Position numbers and translations under genes: made by a program. A stretch of 48,455 bases of DNA, taken from NCBI RefSeq assembly GCF_003851045.1, contig NZ_BFBX01000013.1:5073-53527 (forward strand), written 5' to 3'. The DNA is from Paenibacillus sp. 598K. GTDB lineage: Bacteria; Bacillota; Bacilli; Paenibacillales; Paenibacillaceae. Shown here one piece after another: positions 1-9,682 of this stretch (the first letter of the stretch is position 1; each line of letters opens with the position of its first letter). The notes below the pieces were generated by a model. The model made no database searches and was not told the DNA's origin. It worked only from the letters and a program-made list of their open reading frames with translations.

Positions 1-1
1 C

Positions 2-685
2 TACCGGGCGATCCTGGTGATGCCCGAGACGATGAGTCTGGAGCGTCGCAATCTGCTGCGGGCCTATGGCGCAGAGCTGATCCTGACGCCTGGACCGGAG
101 GGGATGAAGGGGGCGATCCGGGTCGCCAAGGAGCTGGTGGACGGCCATCCCGATTATTTCCCGGCGCGACAGTTCGACAACCAGGCCAATGTGAAGATAC
201 ATCGGGAGACGACCGGACCGGAGATTGTCGATGCGATCCGCTCGCTGGACGACGATCGGCTCGACGGCTTCGTGGCCGGTATCGGCACGGGAGGCACGAT
301 TACGGGGGCCGGAGAGGTGCTTCGCAAGGCGTATCCCGATATCCATATCGTGGCGGTCGAGCCGGCGGCGTCTCCCGTGCTCTCGGGCGGCAGTCCGAGT
401 CCGCACAAGATTCAGGGCATCGGCGCGGGATTCGTCCCTTCCATCCTGGATACGGGCATCTATGACGAGATCATAGCGGTGACCAATGAAGAAGCCTTCG
501 AGTCGGCGCGTCTGGCAGCCAGACAAGAGGGCATCCTTGGCGGCATCTCCTCCGGCGCGGCGATCCATGCGGCGCTGCAGTTGGCCCGGCGGCTTGGCCC
601 GGGCAAGCGGGTGGTTGCGGTCATCCCGAGCAATGGCGAGCGTTACCTCTCCACCGTGCTCTATGCGGAGGAGCAGCAAGTCTAG
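2..685 (+). CDS. cysK: Cysteine synthase (O-acetylserine sulfhydrylase), 3' part
   Basis: PLP-dependent enzyme that makes L-cysteine from O-acetylserine and sulfide in the cytoplasm. The window opens inside the gene, so the N-terminal part with the PLP lysine is missing. The visible frame starts [16 protein letters not shown], the typical family stretch, followed by GAELILTPG. Further on are the glycine-rich [10 protein letters not shown] loop that holds the PLP phosphate, the [14 protein letters not shown] segment, and GISSGAA near the end. The C-terminus at about [18 protein letters not shown] is complete and of normal length. A strong terminator follows. CysK and CysM are hard to separate on this fragment, but the PHKIQGIG motif favours CysK. 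Confidence 0.93.
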   Translation, partial: YRAILVMPETMSLERRNLLRAYGAELILTPGPEGMKGAIRVAKELVDGHPDYFPARQFDNQANVKIHRETTGPEIVDAIRSLDDDRLDGFVAGIGTGGTITGAGEVLRKAYPDIHIVAVEPAASPVLSGGSPSPHKIQGIGAGFVPSILDTGIYDEIIAVTNEEAFESARLAARQEGILGGISSGAAIHAALQLARRLGPGKRVVAVIPSNGERYLSTVLYAEEQQV

Positions 686-723
686 ATTTATCCTACCTGA
701 CAGATCTGATCTACTGGACATCC

Positions 724-763
724 AGAGACATGACTTCCTCTAGCGGAGCATGTCTCTTTTTCA
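724..763 (+). terminator. Rho-independent terminator after cysK
   Basis: A 9-bp perfect stem (AGAGACATG / CATGTCTCT) around a 16-nt loop is followed directly by a run of T residues. It lies 38 bases after the cysK stop and before the ribosome site of the next gene, so it most likely ends cysK transcription. Confidence 0.8.
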
Positions 764-795
764 CCTTAATTCACATTAAAGGAAGGTTGATCATT

Positions 796-1383
796 ATGGC
801 ATATACGCTTCAAATCGGCGCAGAGGCGCCGGACTTTTCCTTGCTGGCGACAGATGGCAAGACGTATACGTTGGCTGACTTTGCAGATGCGAAGGCGCTG
901 GTCGTCTGGTTTACGTGTAATCACTGTCCGTTCGTCAAAGGGTCGGATGAGGTGACTCGGATTACCGCCGACACCTATGGTCCGCAGGGCGTCGCATTCG
1001 TCGCGATCAACGCCAACAGCGCCACCTCGTACCCGGAGGACTCCTACGAATTGATGATCGAGCGTATCAACGAGCATCGGTTTCCCTGGACGTATCTGCA
1101 CGATGCACGGCAAGAAGCCGCGCTCGCCTACGGGGCATTGCGGACGCCGCATTTCTACGTCTTCGATGCCGAACGCAAGCTGATCTATACCGGCCGCGCC
1201 GTCGACTCCCCGAAGGATGCCGAGAAGATTACGGTCAACGATCTGGAGGCGGCCTTGGCCGATTACCTCGCCGGGCGCGAGGTGGCGGTGCCGCTCACCA
1301 ATCCGATCGGCTGCAATGTCAAGTGGGAGGGCAAGGACAAGCGGTGGATGCCTGAAGAGGCGTGCGATCTGGTTTTGAATTAA
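796..1383 (+). CDS. Thioredoxin-family / AhpC-TSA redoxin, 195 aa
   Basis: A cytoplasmic thioredoxin-fold protein, probably a peroxiredoxin-like or thiol-disulfide oxidoreductase. It begins [16 protein letters not shown], the usual redoxin start, and has a CNHC active-site pair (Cys41, Cys44) in FTCNHCPFV, the pattern of the 'CNHCPFV' redoxin subgroup. There is no signal peptide. The ATG at 796 is chosen because AAAGGAAGG lies just upstream; an in-frame ATG at 730 would extend the protein through the terminator hairpin of the previous gene. It stands alone between the cysK terminator and the large transport operon. Its substrate cannot be told from sequence. Confidence 0.88.
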   Translation: MAYTLQIGAEAPDFSLLATDGKTYTLADFADAKALVVWFTCNHCPFVKGSDEVTRITADTYGPQGVAFVAINANSATSYPEDSYELMIERINEHRFPWTYLHDARQEAALAYGALRTPHFYVFDAERKLIYTGRAVDSPKDAEKITVNDLEAALADYLAGREVAVPLTNPIGCNVKWEGKDKRWMPEEACDLVLN

Positions 1384-1447
1384 ACGGATAGCGGGGTCGT
1401 CGCTCTGACGCGCGGCGGCTCCTTTGTATTTTACTGGGGGTGGGAGT

Positions 1448-2554
1448 ATGGCGAGCATCTCGATGCAGCATGTGTACAAACGATACGGCAAGGATAAGCA
1501 ACTGGTGGTCAACGACTTTCATCTGGATATCCGCGACAAGGAATTCCTCGTCTTCGTCGGGCCGTCCGGCTGCGGCAAATCGACGACGCTGCGCATGATC
1601 GCCGGGCTGGAGGATATTAGCGAAGGGGAAGTGTACATCGACGAACAACTCGTCAACCATCTGCCGCCCAAGGATCGCGATATCGCCATGGTGTTCCAGA
1701 ATTATGCCTTGTATCCGAATATGTCCGTCTACGAAAATATCGCCTTCGGGCTGCGCCTGCGCAAGCAGCCGCGCCACGAGATCGATCTGGCCGTGCGCCG
1801 GGCGGCTCGCGTGCTGGAGATCGAGCCTTATCTCGAGCGCAAGCCAAAGGAGCTCTCCGGCGGCCAACGCCAGCGGGTCGCTCTCGGCCGGGCGATCGTC
1901 CGCAACCCGAAGGTATTCCTGATGGACGAACCGCTCTCCAACCTCGACGCCAAGCTGCGCGTGCAGATGCGGATGGAGCTGATCAAGCTGCACAAGACGC
2001 TTGGCGCCACCTTTATCTATGTTACGCACGACCAGATCGAGGCGATGACGATGGCGGACCGGATCGTCGTCATGAAGGGCGGACTGATCCAGCAGATCGA
2101 TACGCCGGAGGCGATCTATCAGCGGCCTAGCAACACCTTTGTGGCCAGCTTTATCGGCTCGCCCCAGATCAACTTTGTCGAAGGCAAGATCGTCGAGCAG
2201 GCGGACGGTCGTCTGGCCTTCGCGACCTCGCGCTTCATCCTGCCGGTGCCCGGGGACGCGGCAGAGCTGCTGCGCAGGCACAAACGGATCGAACGACGGA
2301 TCACGCTGGGCATCCGGCCAGAGCATATCGGTCCCGAAGGGCTGTATTCGGAAGCGGTGTTCACCGCCGTCTACAAGCTCGACGAGCTGATGGGAGCCGA
2401 CCGGTTCCTCCATCTGGACATCGGGCAGCCGAGACCGCTGGTCGTCCGCGTCGAGGCGCATTACCGCTGCGAGGAAAACGAGCGGCTGCGCCTGGTGATG
2501 GATCTGTCCAAGGCGCTGTTCTTCGATGCCGACGACGGACAGCGCCTGACGTGA
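1448..2554 (+). CDS. ABC transporter ATPase, MsmX/UgpC/MalK type, 368 aa
   Basis: Nucleotide-binding subunit for carbohydrate importers, bound to the inner face of the membrane. Walker A is GPSGCGKS (residues 38-45), the signature is LSGGQRQRVALGRA (around 138), and Walker B is VFLMDEPLSNLDAKLR (around 159). The C-terminal ~120 residues form the OB-fold regulatory domain of the MalK class (IRPEHIGPEG). Start 1448 follows GGGGGTGGGAG; an in-frame ATG at 1424 lacks a ribosome site. It is the first gene of the train that encodes a solute-binding protein and two permease pairs. MsmX-type ATPases are known to serve several importers, and the LplA/B/C-type importer at 33256-36760 has no ATPase of its own, so this protein could energise both. 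That sharing is inference. Confidence 0.93.
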   Translation: MASISMQHVYKRYGKDKQLVVNDFHLDIRDKEFLVFVGPSGCGKSTTLRMIAGLEDISEGEVYIDEQLVNHLPPKDRDIAMVFQNYALYPNMSVYENIAFGLRLRKQPRHEIDLAVRRAARVLEIEPYLERKPKELSGGQRQRVALGRAIVRNPKVFLMDEPLSNLDAKLRVQMRMELIKLHKTLGATFIYVTHDQIEAMTMADRIVVMKGGLIQQIDTPEAIYQRPSNTFVASFIGSPQINFVEGKIVEQADGRLAFATSRFILPVPGDAAELLRRHKRIERRITLGIRPEHIGPEGLYSEAVFTAVYKLDELMGADRFLHLDIGQPRPLVVRVEAHYRCEENERLRLVMDLSKALFFDADDGQRLT

Positions 2555-2606
2555 ACCCCGGGGGACCAACGATGCACACATCATGGCAGAAAGGGGGGCA
2601 GCGTAT

Positions 2607-5591
2607 ATGCAAACAAGAGCAAGTCGGCGGCTCCTGAGCGGGACGTTCGTCCTGCTGGCGGCATTGCTGCTGCTGACGGGACTGCTGCTCGCCGCGGCTG
2701 CCGGAGGAGGGGCGCGGACAGGCGGCGTCTACGAGCCGGTCGCCGAGCTGGCAGGCTTCCGGGAATGGGAGGACCGCTCGGTCGCCGAGGCGGAGCTCGA
2801 GCCGTATTATGCCGAGGTGCTGGCCGGATACGAGGCGGAAGGCGCGGCGTACGGGGAGGAGCGAGTGGTCATCCCCGGCGGCGAGCCGTCAGCCGTATCC
2901 GAGGCCGCAGCGATCCGGACGGGGAGCTACGAGGGCAAGGAGCAGGTGCTGCTCTGGGAGTCCAAGTCGACCCACTGGGTGGAATACGAGGTGCAAGTGC
3001 CGACGGCGGGACTATATGAGCTGCATGCAACCTATCATCCGCTGATGGGCGAGAGCTACACGCGCCCGATCGTGCTCGATGTGACGATCGACGGGGAGCG
3101 GCCGTTCCGGGAAGCCTCGGCGATTACGCTGTACCGGCTCTGGCAGGATCAGGACGAGATCAAGACCAATGACGATGGCGATCAGATCCGCCCCGTCGCC
3201 CGAGATATCTCCGGCTGGATGACGCATCCGCTGGTCGACTCGGGGGCGGCCTATGCGGAGCCGCTATTGTGGCGCTTCGCGGCGGGCACGCATACGATCC
3301 GGCTGCAGGGCTACGAGCCTGTAGCGCTGGCCGAGCTTGCGCTGGCCCCGCCGCAGCAGATCCCTACCTACGAGGAGGTGTCGGCTGCAGCGCCAGACTC
3401 GGCGCCGGCTGTAGGAGAGACGCTGACGCTGCAAGCCGAGCAGATGAGCTGGAAAAATGACCCCTCCGTCGTCGTCATGTGGGACCGCGACTGGCGCACC
3501 GTGCCGCGAGCGAAGGGGCGGATTACGTACAATACGATGGGCGGCGTGCGCTGGGACTGGCCTAACCAGGAGGTAGGCTGGCAGTTCAGCGTGCCGAAGA
3601 GCGGCTATTACAAGATCGGCCTGCGAGCGCTGCAGGATCGCTTCTCCCAGAAGGCGTCCTTCCGCACCTTCCGCATCGATGGCGAGGTGCCGTTCCGCGA
3701 GCTGCTGACGTACCGTTTTCCTTACAGCTCCGATTGGCAGGGTCTCGTCCTGTCGGATAACGACGGCGAACCGTTCCGCATCTACCTCGAAGCGGGGGAG
3801 CATACGCTCTCGGCAGCTCTGACGCATGCGGCGGTCAGTCCGATCGTGCGCGGCATCGAGAATCTGAGCGCCCTGCTGCGCGACATCGAGCGCGATCTGA
3901 GCTCGCTGACGAGCGGTCTCACGGACCGCAATCGGACGTGGCGGATCGCCAGCGATCTGCCGGGGCTGACCGATCAGATGGCGCAAGCCGCCGACAATCT
4001 GGACGTCCTGGCGGCGGAGATGGAGCAGGTGAACGGCCGCAAGGACAGCGCCAGCGAGGGCTTCCGCTCATCGGCCGGCGATCTCCGCAGCCTGCTGGAG
4101 CTGCCCGACGAGATCCCGTACCATGTCGACGAGATCGCCTCGATCACCGAGAAGATCAACAACTTTGTCGTCAATCTCCACAAGCAGCCGCTGCAGCTCG
4201 ATGAGATCTATATCGTGCCGGCCGACGAGCCGCTGCCGTCCATGACGGCCTCGCTGGTCGACAAGGCGGCAGGTCTGGCGGCGAATTTCGCTTATTCGTT
4301 CGACACCCGGCAGAGTCTCGGGGATATCGACGACGGGGTGCTCAACGTCTGGGTGCTGCGCGGCCGCGATTACGTCACGCAGCTGCAGGATATCGCCGAC
4401 GAGACGTTTACGCCGGTCACCGGCATCCGGGTGAAGGTTAATCTGCTGCCCAATTCGCAGCTGCTGGTCATGTCCAATGCGGCAGGGCTGCAGCCCGATG
4501 TGGCGCTCGGACTTAATCAGGATCTGCCCGTCGATTATGCGATTCGAGGCAGCGTCTATGATCTGAGCCGGTTTGCCGATTTTGACGAGGTCTACGATCG
4601 TTATAGTCCCGGCTCCTGGCAGGCGCTCTATTATGACAAGGGCTATTACGCGGTGCCGGAGACGCAGTCGTTCCAGGTGCTCTACTACCGCAAGGATATC
4701 ATGCGAGAGCTGGGGCTGGATATCCCGCAGACATGGCAGGAGGTGTACGACCTGTTGCCGACGCTGCAGCAGAACTTCATGAATTTCTATATTGATCCCA
4801 ATGAATTCCTGCCGTTCGTCTCGCAAAACGGCGTCGAGTTCTATACAGCGGACGGCTTCGCCACCGGCCTGGATACGCCGGCAGGCTTCGCTGCCTTCAA
4901 GCAGTGGACGGACCTGTTCAACATGTACGCGCTGGAGAAGCAGGTGCCCAGCTTCTACCAGCACTTCCGCAGCGGCAAGATGCCGATCGGCATCTCCGAT
5001 TACAACATGTATGTCCAGCTTGCGGCAGCGGCGCCCGAGCTGAACGGCCGCTGGGGCATCGCGCCCATCCCCGGCGTGCCGCAGCCGGATGGAGAGATCA
5101 AGCGCTGGGCGGGCGGACAGCAGACGACAGGCGTCATCTTCGAGGCCTCCCGCAAAAAGGAGGAGGCGTGGCGCTTCCTCAAATGGTGGATCTCCACGGA
5201 CACGCAGGTTCGGTACGGCTCTGATCTCGAGGCGATCAACGGCGTCTCGTTCCGCTGGAACACCGCCAATATCGAAGCCTTTGTCAGGCTGCCATGGAAG
5301 CGCGAGGACGCTAATGTCATCCTGCAGCAATGGGCTTGGTACAAGGAGAAGGAAAACCCGCCCGGCGGCTACTTTATGGGGCGGGAGCTGAACAACGCCT
5401 GGGTGCGAACCGTCATTGACGGCATGAATTACCGGGCTTCGCTGGAGACGGCGATCCTCGACATCAATCGCGAGCTGCGGCGCAAGCAGCAAGAGTTCGG
5501 CTTTGTCGACAGCGAGGGACGGACACTCCGGACGCTCGACTTTCCGGTCGTCACGGAGCCATGGGATGAGGTGAACGACTATGTCAAGTAA
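2607..5591 (+). CDS. Oversized membrane-anchored solute-binding protein with N-terminal sugar-binding-like modules, 994 aa
   Basis: The C-terminal part (about residues 580-994) is an ordinary extracellular sugar-binding protein of the MalE/YesO type, with stretches such as YYRKDIMRELGLDIPQTW, IPGVPQPDGEIKRWAGGQQ and AWRFLKWW. Before it lie roughly 550 extra residues: a hydrophobic anchor at 8-32 with no lipobox cysteine, two beta-rich domains resembling CBM35-type galactose-binding folds (about 110-250 and 275-405), and a helical stretch (about 415-560). A normal binding protein is about 430 residues. ATG 2607 has an AAGGGGGG ribosome site and is preferred over ATG 2583. The end overlaps the first permease gene by 11 bases. 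The anchoring by an uncleaved helix rather than a lipid is inferred. Confidence 0.85.
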   Translation: MQTRASRRLLSGTFVLLAALLLLTGLLLAAAAGGGARTGGVYEPVAELAGFREWEDRSVAEAELEPYYAEVLAGYEAEGAAYGEERVVIPGGEPSAVSEAAAIRTGSYEGKEQVLLWESKSTHWVEYEVQVPTAGLYELHATYHPLMGESYTRPIVLDVTIDGERPFREASAITLYRLWQDQDEIKTNDDGDQIRPVARDISGWMTHPLVDSGAAYAEPLLWRFAAGTHTIRLQGYEPVALAELALAPPQQIPTYEEVSAAAPDSAPAVGETLTLQAEQMSWKNDPSVVVMWDRDWRTVPRAKGRITYNTMGGVRWDWPNQEVGWQFSVPKSGYYKIGLRALQDRFSQKASFRTFRIDGEVPFRELLTYRFPYSSDWQGLVLSDNDGEPFRIYLEAGEHTLSAALTHAAVSPIVRGIENLSALLRDIERDLSSLTSGLTDRNRTWRIASDLPGLTDQMAQAADNLDVLAAEMEQVNGRKDSASEGFRSSAGDLRSLLELPDEIPYHVDEIASITEKINNFVVNLHKQPLQLDEIYIVPADEPLPSMTASLVDKAAGLAANFAYSFDTRQSLGDIDDGVLNVWVLRGRDYVTQLQDIADETFTPVTGIRVKVNLLPNSQLLVMSNAAGLQPDVALGLNQDLPVDYAIRGSVYDLSRFADFDEVYDRYSPGSWQALYYDKGYYAVPETQSFQVLYYRKDIMRELGLDIPQTWQEVYDLLPTLQQNFMNFYIDPNEFLPFVSQNGVEFYTADGFATGLDTPAGFAAFKQWTDLFNMYALEKQVPSFYQHFRSGKMPIGISDYNMYVQLAAAAPELNGRWGIAPIPGVPQPDGEIKRWAGGQQTTGVIFEASRKKEEAWRFLKWWISTDTQVRYGSDLEAINGVSFRWNTANIEAFVRLPWKREDANVILQQWAWYKEKENPPGGYFMGRELNNAWVRTVIDGMNYRASLETAILDINRELRRKQQEFGFVDSEGRTLRTLDFPVVTEPWDEVNDYVK

Positions 5592-6624
5592 AGCGGGAGC
5601 AGCCGTCGCCGAGCAGTCGCCCGCAGATCGCTCGGCGGCTCATCCCGTCGCTCCAGCTCCGCTTACGCCCGCGGCTCCAGCTTCGATAGCGGCGCCCGTC
5701 GCCGCTCCTGGTCGGCTGCGGCGGCTGTGGCGAGAGGTGTGGGCGTACCGGGTCAGCTATCTGTTTATTTCGCCGTTTTTGTTGTGCTTTGCCGCCTTTA
5801 TCGTCATTCCGGTGCTGGCGGCGGTGGGCCTGAGCTTCACTTATTTCAATGCCATCGAACCGCCTCGCTTTATCGGCTGGCAGAACTTCCAATACCTGAT
5901 CTCGCAGGATCTGCTGTTCCTGAAGCATGCGCTGCCCAATACGTTCAAGTTCGCCGTCATTGTCGGTCCGGGCGGCTACATCGCCGCCTTCCTGCTCGCC
6001 TGGCTGATCTCGCAGCTGCCGGCGCTCTCTCGCAAGTGGTTCGCGCTGGCGATGTACACGCCGTCGTTGACGATCGGTATCGCCATGTCGATCGTCTGGC
6101 TGCCGATGCTGACCGGCGACCGGATCGGCTATCTGAACAGTGTGCTGCTGCGTCTGGGCTGGATCGATACGCCGCAGCTATGGGTGACCGATCCGAGCTA
6201 TCTGATGAATGCGATGATCGGCGTCACGCTCTGGTCGAGCATGGGCGTCGGCTTCCTGGCGATGCTCGCCGGCATCCTCAACGTGCCGAGCGATTATTAC
6301 GAAGCGGCGCGGATCGACGGCATGCGAAGCCGATTGCAGGAGATCTGGTACATTACGATTCCCTCGATGAAGCCGCAGATGCTGTTCGGCGCGGTGATGG
6401 CGATCGTCACGACGTTCAAGACGGGGGCGATCGGCGTCGAGCTGTCCGGCGTCAACCCGACGCCCGCCTACTCCGGCCACCTGATCATCAACCATATCGA
6501 CGACTTCGGCTTTATCCGCTTCGAGATGGGCTATGCGGCGGCGATCTCCGTGTTCCTGCTGGTCCTGATGTATGTCTCTAACAAGCTGAGCTGGCGTCTG
6601 TTCGGCACGAAGGGAGAGGAATAG
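5581..6624 (+). CDS. Sugar ABC transporter permease (MalF/LplB class), 347 aa
   Basis: Integral membrane subunit of the first permease pair. It has six predicted membrane segments after residue 60 and the conserved cytoplasmic EAA loop YEAARIDGMRSRLQEIWYIT, which docks with the ATPase. The first ~45 residues are an Ala/Pro-rich extension (PVAPAPLTPAAPA) that ordinary members lack. The start overlaps the 3' end of the binding-protein gene by 11 bases, which indicates translational coupling. The next gene begins at the base after its stop. Confidence 0.92.
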   Translation: MSSKAGAAVAEQSPADRSAAHPVAPAPLTPAAPASIAAPVAAPGRLRRLWREVWAYRVSYLFISPFLLCFAAFIVIPVLAAVGLSFTYFNAIEPPRFIGWQNFQYLISQDLLFLKHALPNTFKFAVIVGPGGYIAAFLLAWLISQLPALSRKWFALAMYTPSLTIGIAMSIVWLPMLTGDRIGYLNSVLLRLGWIDTPQLWVTDPSYLMNAMIGVTLWSSMGVGFLAMLAGILNVPSDYYEAARIDGMRSRLQEIWYITIPSMKPQMLFGAVMAIVTTFKTGAIGVELSGVNPTPAYSGHLIINHIDDFGFIRFEMGYAAAISVFLLVLMYVSNKLSWRLFGTKGEE

Positions 6625-7518
6625 ATGAAGCGTTCATGGCTGACCCTGCCGCGGTGGCGACGGCGCTCGCGGCTGAGCAGGCTGGACGGCTTCCAGAAGC
6701 TGCTGGCGCTGCTATTGATCGTCCTGTCGGTATTTATGCTGCTGCCTATTGTCTACATTATCAATCATGCCTTCAAGCCGTATCACGAGCTGTTCGTCTA
6801 TCCGCCGACCTTCCTGGTGAAGGAGCCGTCGCTGCAAAACGTCAACGAACTGCTCGCCGTGACGACGCGCTCGACCGTGCCGATGATCCGTTATTTGTTC
6901 AATAGCGTGTTCGTCTCGGGGCTGGCCGTCCTCCTCGTCACCGGCGTCAGCGCGTTGTGCGCCTACCCGTTGTCGAAGCACCGGTTTCCGGGATCGGCCT
7001 TCGTATTCGCGGCGATCCTGTTGACGCTGATGTTTGCGCCGGAGGTCGTGCAGATCCCCCGCTACCTGGTCGTGAGCGGGCTGGGCATCATGAACACGTA
7101 TTTTGCCCATCTGCTGCCGCTGATGGCGATGCCGATCGGCGTCTTCCTGCTCAAGCAGTTTATCGACCAGATCCCCGATTCGCTGCTCGAGGCGGCGCGG
7201 ATCGACGGGGCCAATGAGTTCGTCGTCTTCCTGCGTATCGTCATCCCGGTGTGCATGCCGGCGGTGGCGACGGTAGCGATCCTGGCGTTCCAGAGCTCCT
7301 GGGGCAATATCGAGACGTCCTCGCTGTTTATGCTCGACGACGAGATGAAGAGCTTCGCCTTCTTCCTCTCGACCCTGACCAATAATCTCGCCAACAATGT
7401 GGCGATGCAAGGAGCGGCGGCCGTCGCCTCGCTCATCATGTTCGTGCCGAATCTGGTCGTATTCGTCATCCTGCAGAGCAAGGTGATCGCGACGATGGCG
7501 CATTCCGGCATCAAATAA
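6625..7518 (+). CDS. Carbohydrate ABC transporter permease (MalG/LplC class), 297 aa
   Basis: Second membrane subunit of pair one. It has a membrane segment near residues 30-50 (VLSVFMLLPIVYIINHAFKP) typical of the MalG class, five further segments, and the EAA loop LLEAARIDGANEFVVFLRIV. The ATG directly follows the TAG of the preceding gene, with GAGAGGAA as ribosome site. With the ATPase and binding protein it makes a complete importer. Confidence 0.93.
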   Translation: MKRSWLTLPRWRRRSRLSRLDGFQKLLALLLIVLSVFMLLPIVYIINHAFKPYHELFVYPPTFLVKEPSLQNVNELLAVTTRSTVPMIRYLFNSVFVSGLAVLLVTGVSALCAYPLSKHRFPGSAFVFAAILLTLMFAPEVVQIPRYLVVSGLGIMNTYFAHLLPLMAMPIGVFLLKQFIDQIPDSLLEAARIDGANEFVVFLRIVIPVCMPAVATVAILAFQSSWGNIETSSLFMLDDEMKSFAFFLSTLTNNLANNVAMQGAAAVASLIMFVPNLVVFVILQSKVIATMAHSGIK

Positions 7519-7534
7519 AAAGGAGGGCGCACAG

Positions 7535-9682
7535 ATGATCAAGCGACTCGCACGGCGCGCATGCCGTCTGTTCGCGGCAGTCGCGCTCGTATCGGCGGCG
7601 TTGCCGGCGGGCGGGGCGCATGCCGCTGTGCCTTATCAGACGTATTACAAGGATCAATACGGACAGCAGGTGCCGATGCAGACGGTCTATCGTCCGGCAG
7701 GCGTGCTGGGCCGGGAGCTGTCGATATTCGATCCCGAGGCGCCGGGCGGCCAGCGGCTGTCCCCGCTGAGTCAGCCTCAGGATCTGTATATCGATGCTAC
7801 CGATCATATCTACATCGCCGACACGGGCAACAATCGCATCGTTCATCTGGATGCGAGCGGCGAGCTGGTGCGCAGCCTCGAGTTTCCCGAGGACCCGCTC
7901 AACCGGCCGCAAGGCGTATTCGTCCGGGAGGACGGCGATATCTACATTGCCGATACCGGCAACCATCGGATCGTGCGGGCCAATCGGGAGGGCGAAGTGA
8001 TCGCCGTGTACGGCAAGCCCGAGTCCAAGCTGATCCCGGAGAGCTTCAAGTATGACCCCGTCAAGCTGGTCGTCGACAAACGCGGCTTCCTCTACATTGC
8101 AACGCTCGGGGGTTACCAGGGGTTGCTGCAGCTCGATCCCGAGGGGGCGTTCCAGGGCTTCTTCGGCGCTAATCAGACGAGCGTGTCCTTCATCGACAGC
8201 GTCAAGCGTCTGTTATATACGCGCGAGATGTACGAGCGGGAGATTAGCAAGCTGCCAGGCTCGATCACCAGTGTCGATCAGGGGTCAGACGGCTTCATCT
8301 ATACCGTCACCAAGGAGGTGCGGAGCGGTCAGCTCAAAAAGCTCAACATCGCCGGTCTCGATCAGCTCTCAGGCAAGGGCGAATACGCCGACTCGCTCGG
8401 CGTCGGCAGCTACGGCGAGCGGATCCTGGATCATTCGACGGGACGGCAGCCGCAGCCGCAGCTCAGCGACCTGACGGTAGACGGCGACGGCAATATTACC
8501 GTGATCGACAGCCGCCTGAACGTCGTCAGTCAATACGATGACAACGGCAATCTGCTCTTCTACTGGGGCGGTGCGACCGGCGACTCGACCCATAAGCTTG
8601 GTCTCGTCAAGACGCCGACCGCGATCGCGAGCAACTCCAGCCGCGATCTGTTCATCCTCGACGGCGACAATCATGTCGTGCAGCAATACCGGGTGACGGA
8701 GTTCGGCGCGCTCGTCCATGAGGCCAACCGGCTCACCCAGGACGGTCGCTATGAGGAGAGCGAGCCGCTATGGCGAGAGGTCTACCGGCAGCATGCGTAT
8801 TATGCGCCTGCGGTGCTCGGTCTGGCCAAGGCTGCCTACAAGCGTGGAGATTATACGGCTGCGCAGCAGCTGTTCGCCGATATCGGGTGGGCGCAGGGCT
8901 ACTCCGATGCGTTCTGGCACAATCGGCTGCTCTGGTTCCAGAGCCAGTTCGGACTGTTTATGAATGTCGGATTGACGTTTTTTGCGGGCAGCATGGTTGC
9001 GGGCCGAATCGGGCGACGGCTCGGATGGGCGTCGCGCTGGCGGTCGCTGCGGAGCCGTGTTCGCGGGTTGCCGGCGCAGCTCGGTTTTGTCGCTTATGTG
9101 CTGAGACATCCGATCGATGGCTTCTATGGCATCCGCCACGAGGGCAAAGGCAGCGTCCTGAGCGGCTCGCTCCTGCTGCTCCTGGCGTGGGCGTCCTATG
9201 GCTATTTGCGCGCCGGGACCAGCTTTATCTACAACCCGGCGGTGGTCGTCGATGTCGGCGTCGCCACGCCGCTCGTCCAGTTCGCGGTCGTCTGGCTGGG
9301 CTTCGTGCTCGCCAGCTATCTGGTCGGCTCGCTCAATCATGGCGAGGGGCGATTCAGAGACGTCTATATCGCCAGCGCATATGCGATGTTCCCATTCATT
9401 CTTATCGGCGTACCGCTAACGATACTCTCGGAGGTGATGACGCTCCATGAGTCGGCCATTTATCATTTTATCGCTTATGGCCTGTACGGCTGGGTAGGTC
9501 TGCTGCTGTTCTGGAAGGTGCAGGGTGTGCAGAACTTCAGCGTCGGCGAGACGGTCAAGCATCTGACGCTCACTGTATTGACGATGGCCGTCATCGCGGT
9601 CCTGATCTTTATCCTGCTCAGTCTCACCAGCGAATGCATCGATTTTATCTACTCGATCTATCAGGAGGTGGCGATCCGATGA
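7535..9682 (+). CDS. NHL beta-propeller / TPR / Yip1-domain membrane protein, 715 aa
   Basis: A three-part envelope protein. After a signal peptide (1-31), residues ~75-390 carry NHL-type propeller blades, with near-identical signatures DLYIDATDHIYIADTGNNRI and DIYIADTGNHRI. Residues ~395-455 look like two TPR helix pairs (GRYEESEPLWREVY, GDYTAAQQLFADIG). A membrane segment (~465-490) follows, then a C-terminal Yip1-type domain (~520-710) with about five membrane segments. The propeller should lie outside the cell. The start follows AAAAAGGAGGG. The stop overlaps the next ATG as ATGA. Genes of this type beside DUF5696 and sugar importers occur in Paenibacillaceae, but I know of no assigned function. 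A role in sensing or holding the polymer substrate is only inference. Confidence 0.82.
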   Translation: MIKRLARRACRLFAAVALVSAALPAGGAHAAVPYQTYYKDQYGQQVPMQTVYRPAGVLGRELSIFDPEAPGGQRLSPLSQPQDLYIDATDHIYIADTGNNRIVHLDASGELVRSLEFPEDPLNRPQGVFVREDGDIYIADTGNHRIVRANREGEVIAVYGKPESKLIPESFKYDPVKLVVDKRGFLYIATLGGYQGLLQLDPEGAFQGFFGANQTSVSFIDSVKRLLYTREMYEREISKLPGSITSVDQGSDGFIYTVTKEVRSGQLKKLNIAGLDQLSGKGEYADSLGVGSYGERILDHSTGRQPQPQLSDLTVDGDGNITVIDSRLNVVSQYDDNGNLLFYWGGATGDSTHKLGLVKTPTAIASNSSRDLFILDGDNHVVQQYRVTEFGALVHEANRLTQDGRYEESEPLWREVYRQHAYYAPAVLGLAKAAYKRGDYTAAQQLFADIGWAQGYSDAFWHNRLLWFQSQFGLFMNVGLTFFAGSMVAGRIGRRLGWASRWRSLRSRVRGLPAQLGFVAYVLRHPIDGFYGIRHEGKGSVLSGSLLLLLAWASYGYLRAGTSFIYNPAVVVDVGVATPLVQFAVVWLGFVLASYLVGSLNHGEGRFRDVYIASAYAMFPFILIGVPLTILSEVMTLHESAIYHFIAYGLYGWVGLLLFWKVQGVQNFSVGETVKHLTLTVLTMAVIAVLIFILLSLTSECIDFIYSIYQEVAIR

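Noticed and set aside
1319..2584. Long open frame on the minus strand (421 codons) opposite the ATPase gene
   Set aside because: It is the antisense shadow of a clear ABC ATPase in GC-rich DNA; it has no protein-like motifs and no ribosome site.
4068..5492. 474-codon minus-strand frame inside the binding-protein gene
   Set aside because: Composition rich in Arg/His/Leu with no motif, fully covered by a conserved gene on the plus strand.
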